Origin: Aplidium turbinatum
Lineage: Eukaryota; Chordata; Ascidiacea; Aplousobranchia; Polyclinidae
NCBI GenBank assembly: GCA_918807975.1
Contig: OU964925.1
Coordinates: 10,144,798-10,208,797 of the forward strand
Length of the DNA: 64,000 nucleotides
Reading direction: 5' to 3'
In this document: positions 57,415 to 64,000 of the stretch, one piece after another
Numbering within the stretch: position 1 is the stretch's first letter
Layout: each line of letters opens with the position of its first letter
Program-made: the position numbers and the translations under genes
The notes under the pieces: model-generated
The model's database searches: none
Told to the model about the DNA's origin: nothing
What the model saw: the letters and a program-made list of their open reading frames with translations, nothing else

Positions 57415-58624
57415 CAGTGCCGGATTAACCATTAGGCAAAGTAGGCACGTGCCTACAGGCCAGTCAAAAATCCAGGCCACTTTAAAATCAGTAAAAATTT
57501 AGCCATGTTTTCAAAATAATTATTTTCTAAACTAATAAATATTTATCTTAATAGCTCTGTTTTTCCAGATGAATTAAAGGTTGCAAAATCGTTAAAAAAA
57601 GACGAATTGAAACATGTTGCCACTTCCTTTTTCATGTTTTTAAAAATTCGCATTTCTGTTGGGTGACGCAACGAAACAAACGTGGCGTTGTGTTGTGTTA
57701 GGAAATTAGAAATAACTTTTAGTCAGATTCAGAATGGCAGCACACGAAATGAAGCAGGTGCTTTGGCCAAACACATGAACACCCTTGAAGTTGCCCTAAT
57801 GTGCAATGTGCATACTTTGGAACAATATTTTGCAGCGCTTCAATACTAGTAGCAAGTTGCTTCAAAGTTCCACTTTCAAACTGACACCAGCCATTGGTCT
57901 GCTGAAGCTTGGATAAATTCTTGAATGAGTGCAGAGAGAATTTTGACTGCTATGAGCAGCAGGCACGTGGTCGCTGTGGCAGCAGCATAATTATATAAAT
58001 CTGAAAGTCGACGAGCACCAAAGCGGCAGAAGCATGTCAGTGATGAAGCTGCTACAGATGATGTGGAAGGAATATCGGGCCAGAAAAAATTTAAAATCAA
58101 CACGTTTTATGTGATCATCGACCAACTGAAGAGTGCACTACAGAAACGTATCGATGCATATTCCATGGTGCTGCAGAGGTTTGCGGTTTTGACTGAGCAT
58201 GACTCCATGTCTGTAAAAGACATCGATGTTGCTGTTGCAGGTTTGGTTGGTGTGTATTCAAAGGACCTGTCTTCCGACTTCCCATCAGAATTTCGTCAGT
58301 TTATGTGCTAGTATAAAGACTATAAAGAGCAAACACGCGATGAAACAGCAGCAACAGGAAGTGCCCAAAAGATGTTTAAAATGCAGCACACTACTGGTGT
58401 TTATAAGGCATTTCCGAACACTGAAATAGCACTTAAAATGTACTTGTCTCTAATGGCTACGAATTGCTCGGGGGGAACGCTCGTTTTCACAACAGAAACG
58501 AATTAAAGACGTTAAATGATCAACAATGTGTCAACAACGTCTTGGTGCACTGGCACTTTAGTGTATTGAAAGCGATCTACTCCGTAAGATTGACCTCCAA
58601 AAACTAGTTAACGCATTTTCAATC
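57415..58624 (+). mobile_element. hAT remnant between the duplicated blocks
   Basis: Begins with a hAT-like end CAGTGCCGGATTAACC; no matching right end was found. Plus-strand transposase remains at about 57990-58311: KKFKINTFYVIIDQL, QKRIDAYSMVLQRFAVLTEH and GVYSKDLSSDFPSEFRQF, as in TTF/ZMYM-type hAT proteins. Confidence 0.65.
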
Positions 58625-59008
58625 GTCATTGGGGCCTGCAAAGCATATTCCCCACAGGGCCCGAAATACCCTAAGACCGGCACTGCCACAGCACGGCATG
58701 AACTTTGCGTTTGGCACTCAACCACTGAGCCAACGGGGCGAGATTTTGAACACTATTAGTATTAAATCGATGCATCTTTCAAACTTTTGGTGTAGCCTAA
58801 TTGTTTTGCTGCCTTTTGCTGATGTCAAACTGGTGTGTTAACCTTAATTGTCCTTCTTATATCGAGCTCACGATATCTCCGCACCAGCTATAAAAAATTA
58901 AACTTGAGTTGAATGGTTTTAGGTTTGAATCTTTACCCTCGGACTAACAAAGCCTTGATAAGTTCTTTCTGGTAGTTTCGCACACAGATTTCTAGAGTAG
59001 GTTTCGCA
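58625..59008 (+). repeat. 384-bp direct duplication, copy 2
   Basis: Second copy of 57030-57413. Here the SINE continues past the duplicated block, so this copy keeps the older right flank. Confidence 0.9.
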
Positions 59009-59277
59009 ATCGCATACTTGTAGAGGCTTTATTGATCCAGGGCTGGTTACCGAGATTGACCGTCACCTCCGAGATCTCGGAGGCATAGGTGTACGGGAAG
59101 CATATTTTTTGGGGGTGCAAAAGAATTCTTGCCCAAATATAATCAACTGTCCTAAACAAAAGTACTCCACATGTAAGAAAAATCAATAATATAGCCTTAA
59201 AAAAAACAGCATAAGGCATCAACTGACAAGGCTTCCACAAAGCCACTGGTATGATAAGTAGCCTACGTACGGTACGG

Positions 59278-59968
59278 CAGTGGTGCAGCCACAAAATTTT
59301 TTTGAGGAGGCCAAATATTTGATGAAATGAAGAGAACAACAAAGTGTTTGATTAAGTCATCGCCACCTGATGTGCAGTGGCGTATCCTGGTGGGTTGAGC
59401 AAGGAAAGCAATAAAAGGGGTGGGGGTTAGAGCGTGCCGAAGGCACGCGTATTCTAGGGGAGTCCGGGGGCATGCTCCCGCGGAAAATTTTTGCAAATTT
59501 AAACTCAAATAATGGATTATAGCGCTTTCTGGAAACACTTTTAGGGTAATATTTGTATGAAATTTATTAGCAGAAAAACAGCTATTAACTTATTAAAGGT
59601 AGCTCTTACACACGAACGGGCAAAAACTGCAGCTAAAATTAGAGAACACCAAAAACTCAGCTACACAAAAACCCAATAACTACCTAAAAACCCAACAGAG
59701 TAAGCCATTCTGAAATTGATCCACAAATTAGTTAAAAGAAACGTAAATCGCGTAAATTTTGCGCGATTTACAATTTGCAAAATTTATTGGTGTCTTTCTG
59801 TGTGTCTAAAACAAATCCTTGGGGGTGTAAATAGCCAGATGTCTAGGAAAACTTTATAAATTTCTACAAATTTTATTATATTTTCAACAAAGGGCTCAAT
59901 TTCGGAATCCAATCTTTGAAAATTTGGGGAGGCCATGGCCCCTTTCGCCCCCCCTGGCTACGCTTATG
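59278..59968. mobile_element. Nested hAT-like element, diverged ends
   Basis: Ends CAGTGGTGCAGCCA and, inverted, CATAAGCGTAGCCA match at 9 of 14; flanks CGGTACGG and CGGTACGA match at 7 of 8. A further hAT-like left end (CAGTGGCGTATCC) lies at 59379. Confidence 0.5.
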
Positions 59969-60159
59969 CGGTACGATATACCATTAGGCTATGCAAATTT
60001 GCAAAACAACAAATTCATCAAAAGACAATTGAAGAGAGTAATTGACACTACACTAACGAACCAGTAGAATGCAGTACTACCAGTGCATGGCTCTAAAACT
60101 GCAAAACTGAACTAGAAAGTATTGATTAGTGGTAGACTGGTGGTATAGGCTACACAAAT

Positions 60160-60582
60160 TTAAAAGAAGTATTTGTTTTGCCAACTTCGTTGTCCAAATA
60201 TATCTACAATGCGATTGATATCCACTTTATTTGTTGTTGTTCTTTCTAAGTGCAACAAAGCGAAGTTTGACAGTCGTGTTTGGCCCATTATTGATCTCAG
60301 ATATGTCTTCAATCGTCGTAATCCGGAAAAAAAACTCTCAGCTGAACATGAAGTTGCAGGAACTGTTGCTAGAATTTTTGCAGCTTTGGCAAAGTGGGGC
60401 ATAGTTTTATCTAATCCACTTGAAATTAGGAATTTTGTACATTGTACAGCAGTTCTGATTTCTCTGTTGCGAGTAAGTTGGTGAAAAAGTTGATGTTCCG
60501 ATTCCAGGAAATCCTGTTCCACGGTGTAGAATTCAGATATCAACTTCAAGCTTTGTTGGTTGGCATTATTTGTATCTTCCAA
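60160..60582 (-). pseudogene. hAT transposase C-terminal part with dimerisation domain
   Basis: Open frame of 140 codons with AKILATVPATSCSAESFFSG then LRRLKTYLRSIMGQTRLSNF and ALLHLER, a clear hAT dimerisation domain. The N-terminal and catalytic parts are absent, so the element is not autonomous. Confidence 0.85.
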
Positions 60583-60935
60583 AATTCTCCTTTTGAAGAC
60601 TAAGGAGGATAGATAGGTGTGAAATCTTGCCCAAATATGAAAAATTGCCCAAATTCTCGACAGATTGGGGGTGCGATTGCACCCCCTGCACCCCCGGCTC
60701 GTACACCTATGCTCGGAGGTGACGGATTGACAGACTGAAGTTTTCCGATTGTTGAAGTGTAGGCTAGTTGCCGGGGAATTATTCTATCCATCCGGTAGCC
60801 TACCGCTAAATGGAGAGCAGTCCTTAGAATGCGTTGCTCAAGCGCACACCCCGAGAATCGAGCCAGTTCCGCTTGATCTTGAAGCTTCTTCGTTCACAAA
60901 GTCACGCGCTAATTAACTGAGCTTTTGGGGCGGAC

Positions 60936-63154
60936 ACAAAAACAAAAGGTCAGGTCCAAATTAACCTCCAACCACATTCGTCTTTGCTTTTGCGTTTTGT
61001 TGCTCTTATTTTCTTCTAAAACTCTGCAATGTTGACCTGAATTGTTTTTATTGAGATGGTTAAAAATAAAACCTAATAATAAATCGAAATGAACTCTACG
61101 CAAAAACTATCTAATTTTCCTACAAAATTCAAACGAAAAAGAAGGGACAATCATTGAAGTTTTTAAATGGCTAATTAGCCTAATTCAACACATGAATTCT
61201 TTCTGAAGAGTTAAATATAAAACTGAATAGCATAATTTTTTCAAATAGTCACCAACAAAATTTAAAATCTGTTTTGAGTCAAAAATAGTTCTGATTTTTA
61301 ACACTTTTCATTCGAAAATTCATTTATATTTTCCACTTTTCTTCACTTTTACGTCATAATTGTATTACGCATCAAAGCTTTTATGACGACTTTTAAATCA
61401 CCAACTGTTGACCAATCATAAGCTTAATCTAGCATCTTTGAACCAATGGCAAGTGAGACGCGGTTTATTTGACTGGATCGTTTCGATTCCGAGCGTTTCT
61501 AGATTTTGTACTGCCTGGGGTAAAATATATCACATTTCAATTGCCTAAAATTAGCTTTTTGATTATTTTTTTCATTCACTAAAACAAAAGCTGAGAACAT
61601 GTCATGCCAAAGTCTTTCAAAGTTCTGGCAATGGCAGCAGGAAGGATATTTGGAAAAGTGATAAGTTGAGTGCTAGAAAAGCTTTCCTGGCAAACAAAAC
61701 ACTTTTACGGCTAGGCTTTCTATTTTTTTTGCTTTGGCTCATAGCAGTTTCTATTACTTTACAGATTGTTTTAGTACATGCCTATTAAAAGAAATTTGCC
61801 TTTTACTGATTTATTATCTAGTTTGCCAATTGATTGCTCACCGCAATTGTTACAGTGTTGCACCTTTTTGTCGCAACACAAACAATTAATGCTGAAGGAT
61901 GTCCACTTTTACAAGGAATGCTGCTGCTCAGGTTGGATAGATTTACTTTACAAAAATTACCAATGAAATTGCATGTATGTTGTGTGCAGTGTTTAAATTA
62001 GTTACCGTACCGGTACGTACCATGCAGTAATTTATCATTTTCATCGGTTTTGCTGGGCTTTTGACTAAAAAATGCAATTCTGTGATTTTCCTAATTTTGC
62101 AAAAACAACTGCATATTAATAGCAAAACTGTCAAAAGTTATTTTTGGCATTTATTGTCAAATCTTCAAATGTTGTTGATGATAAAGTTGTTAACAGGAAA
62201 ATTTGAATTCTTGGTCAGAGAGCAAACCTAATGTGGAAATGAGAAAACTCTGGCAGTAGAAACTTAATTATTTTAGATCAATTGACATTGGCGGAATAAA
62301 AATTATCTAAAAAAAAATTTAAATCTTTTTTCTAAGGAAGTGGCTAGCCTATATGTACACTGCGCAACACCATGCATACAGTATAGCCGTTCCTTGCAAT
62401 TTTTTTTAAAATCTACGGTGCTGTTGTTGTGCACGTGCCCAATCATATGCACAATCCCACTGACGACTTCACTTTGAAGTGTAGACAAAAAAAACGAAAA
62501 ACGCTTGAACGGTACCGTATGTTACCGTATGCCATGGTGTTGCAATGCAATATGTTTCCTCGTTTTAAAAAAAGTAAAAATGAAAAAGATTGCTTTGAGT
62601 AGTAGGTATATGTTTTGAAGGGGTGTAACCAATTTCGTCTCCTGAAAAGATTGAGAAAAAATGCAACAAAGCCGAAGTCGCTGATCGTAGTTGCCGCAAG
62701 CGTTTCACAATTTTTCCCTTGAAAAGATCTAGATAAAAAATACAGAAGTGCTAAAGTCGCTGATTGGAGTTGCTGAAACAGTTGGCCATGCTAATCTTGA
62801 AATAAAAGTTGATAAACCAAACCTCACTTTCGGATTAGGGTTATCGAACTAAGGTTGTAGCTCCATAACAAATGATCATAAGCTCCCAAACTGAAATGAT
62901 GTTATATTGAATATTATATTTATTGTTATATTGAACAGAAAAATATATATATTATTTTATTTGAATAAGACCTTCTGATGATCCGTTAGGTGAAACAATT
63001 TGTAAAGGCTTCAGATAGTATGTATAATAACTTTATTTGATTTAATTTGCTCTGCTTTGCTTTTTTGCTTAGCATTGAGCACTTTTTTGTAGTATTGACA
63101 GTTTTCATTGTTTTAAATATTATTTTGTTAATGTGCTTGTATTTATTGTTAGTC
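60936..63154. other. Upstream region of the cyclin-like gene, no gene called
   Basis: A 62-codon ORF at 61778-61966 (MPIKRNLPFTDLLSSLP) follows a TTTACAG acceptor-like site but has an in-frame stop just before its ATG and no recognised relatives. A repeat of the GAAGTCGCTGATCG family lies at 62620-62790. Confidence 0.4.
62620..62790 (+). repeat. GAAGTCGCTGATCG-family repeat
   Basis: CCAATTTCGTCTCCTGAAAA, GCCGAAGTCGCTGATCGTAG and GTTGCCGCAAGCGTTTCA match the elements at 36866 and 56640. Confidence 0.6.
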
Positions 63155-64000
63155 ATGGCTTCAGTAAGTGAAGCTGCTTTATCCGACAGTGCTTTTTTTC
63201 AATTGCTTCTTTTAAAAAGCAGATGTCGCCATGGGATTTTAAAGAACTTGCATCTTTATAAAGTTTATAGGCTACAGACAATTTTACTTCATGAAACACT
63301 GTTTGACAGCATGATCGCACCAACATGTTGTTTGACAGTACGTCCACAGCGGCTTGGCCTTCTACAGAAAAGGCCATATCCTAAAAGGGAGGTGGCCATG
63401 TTTACTTAATGACATTGCATGTGATCTTCACCACATATCTGTTTATTCTACTTCACTCAGTCAAATTTTGTTTTAGTGTAGTTATTTATTAGCCTAGTTT
63501 GACAAAATGGGTGATTTTATGCATTTTTACTGTCAACAACCATTGCCTTGCCAAGACTGCAACACTAAACTTGTTTCATTGCTTTTAGACCAGACAAGGA
63601 ACCAGGCAGAATAGTGCTATAATCAAAAAGAGAACGGCTATTCCAACAGCTCGTTCGGCATTTGGAGATGTATCGGTAAGTTGCAGTGTTTGAACTTTTT
63701 GATGTGTTAACCACAATCACCCATTTTCAAAAGTGCGATTTCTTTTGTAAGCTTTCATATGTTTGTATTATCCAGTATGACACAAAATCATGTTTCACAA
63801 TTTTTTGAGTGGGTATAACTTAAAGCAACTCAGTATCATTGCACCAGCTTTCAACAGGTTCAAAATAAGTTATTTATATATATGTTATGTGCATTCAATG
63901 TAAATCATTATTTTTTAGAATGGGCCAGCGTTGCAACGCCAAAAAGCTTCTGCAAATCTTCGAAAACCATTGGCAAGTAAACCAGCCAATGTCCCTCTGA
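63155..64000 (+). CDS. Cyclin-B3-like gene, N-terminal exons (continues past the edge)
   Basis: Exons 63155-63163 (M-A-S, ending at a consensus GTAAGT donor), 63589-63675 and 63919 to at least 64000; all joins are phase 0. The first 59 residues contain RSAFGDVSN (25-33), a destruction box of the cyclin-B3 form with Phe where B1/B2 have Leu, preceded by a basic run (IIKKR) and followed by KASANLRKPLASKPAN, the low-complexity Lys/Ala/Pro tail common before the cyclin box. Cyclin B3 drives anaphase and meiotic CDK1 activity and is degraded by APC/C through this box. The cyclin boxes are outside the window, so the call rests on the N-terminus alone. Cyclin A or B1 remains possible. ATG context GTCATGG is good. 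Confidence 0.55.

Larger units (their letters stand above)
59084..60711 (-). mobile_element. hAT element with CATAGGTGTACG ends
   Basis: 12-bp perfect inverted ends; duplication CTCGGAGG at 59076-59083 and 60712-60719. Carries a minus-strand transposase end (60160-60582) and a nested hAT-like element at 59278-59968. Confidence 0.9.
58928..60935 (-). mobile_element. SINE family 2 copy split by a hAT
   Basis: Minus-strand SINE: tRNA-like head at about 60850-60935 (AGCTCAGTTAATTAGCGCG, GGCTCGATTCTCGG), body at 60712-60850, then the hAT at 59084-60711, then the 3' body at 58928-59083. The CTCGGAGG duplication lies within the SINE. Confidence 0.75.

Noticed and set aside
61605-61680. First exon of a gene upstream of the cyclin (MPKSFKVLAMAAGRIFGK)
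   Set aside because: Weak donor, and joining it to the next acceptor meets a stop quickly; no relatives recognised.

Overview
Metazoan genomic DNA, AT-rich and packed with repeats. There are spliced genes with GT-AG introns, tRNA-derived SINEs, LINE ends, hAT transposons, BEL/Pao and Gypsy LTR elements and long tandem arrays. The best host gene is a 6-exon nicotinamide riboside kinase (NMRK). A cyclin-B-type gene starts at the right edge. The repeat mix and gene structure fit a marine invertebrate, possibly a deuterostome such as a tunicate, but this is a guess; no rRNA or mitochondrial marker is present.

Left part (1-20093): one Mutator-like (MULE) DNA transposon on the minus strand whose left tip lies outside the window. 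Its inverted ends are very long tandem arrays of a 204-bp monomer (1-4650 forward, about 14160-19784 reverse), followed on the right by a unique terminal domain of about 300 bp. Between the arrays are a DDE transposase (N-terminal part 13792-14190, C-terminal part 7037-8283) and an intact ORF (5406-7040) fusing a Ulp1/SENP-like SUMO-type cysteine protease to a USP-type ubiquitin protease. The transposase is split by a 5.5-kb TIR element with TA duplications (8286-13791). That guest holds what looks like a complete four-exon gene for an unidentified 116-residue protein, with two CRE-like promoter sites and a poly-A signal.

Middle (20118-34653): a second element with the same ends and arrays, head to head with the first, but with no gene core: a fold-back derivative. 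It has been entered by a hAT element (20406-22766), a BEL/Pao retroelement with identical-looking LTRs (23969-32413) and a SINE.

34996-50313: NMRK, six exons joining cleanly into 201 codons. Intron 1 holds a nest of TIR elements, and intron 3 holds a Gypsy element with further insertions. Three palindromic repeats with telomere-like (TTAGGG-type) cores sit in these introns.

50314-63154: no host gene recognised. This is a stack of SINEs and hAT elements, many with exact 8-bp target duplications, some nested two or three deep, plus an identical 384-bp direct duplication.

63155-64000: start of a cyclin-B3-like gene whose first coding exon is only three codons long; the rest is beyond the edge.
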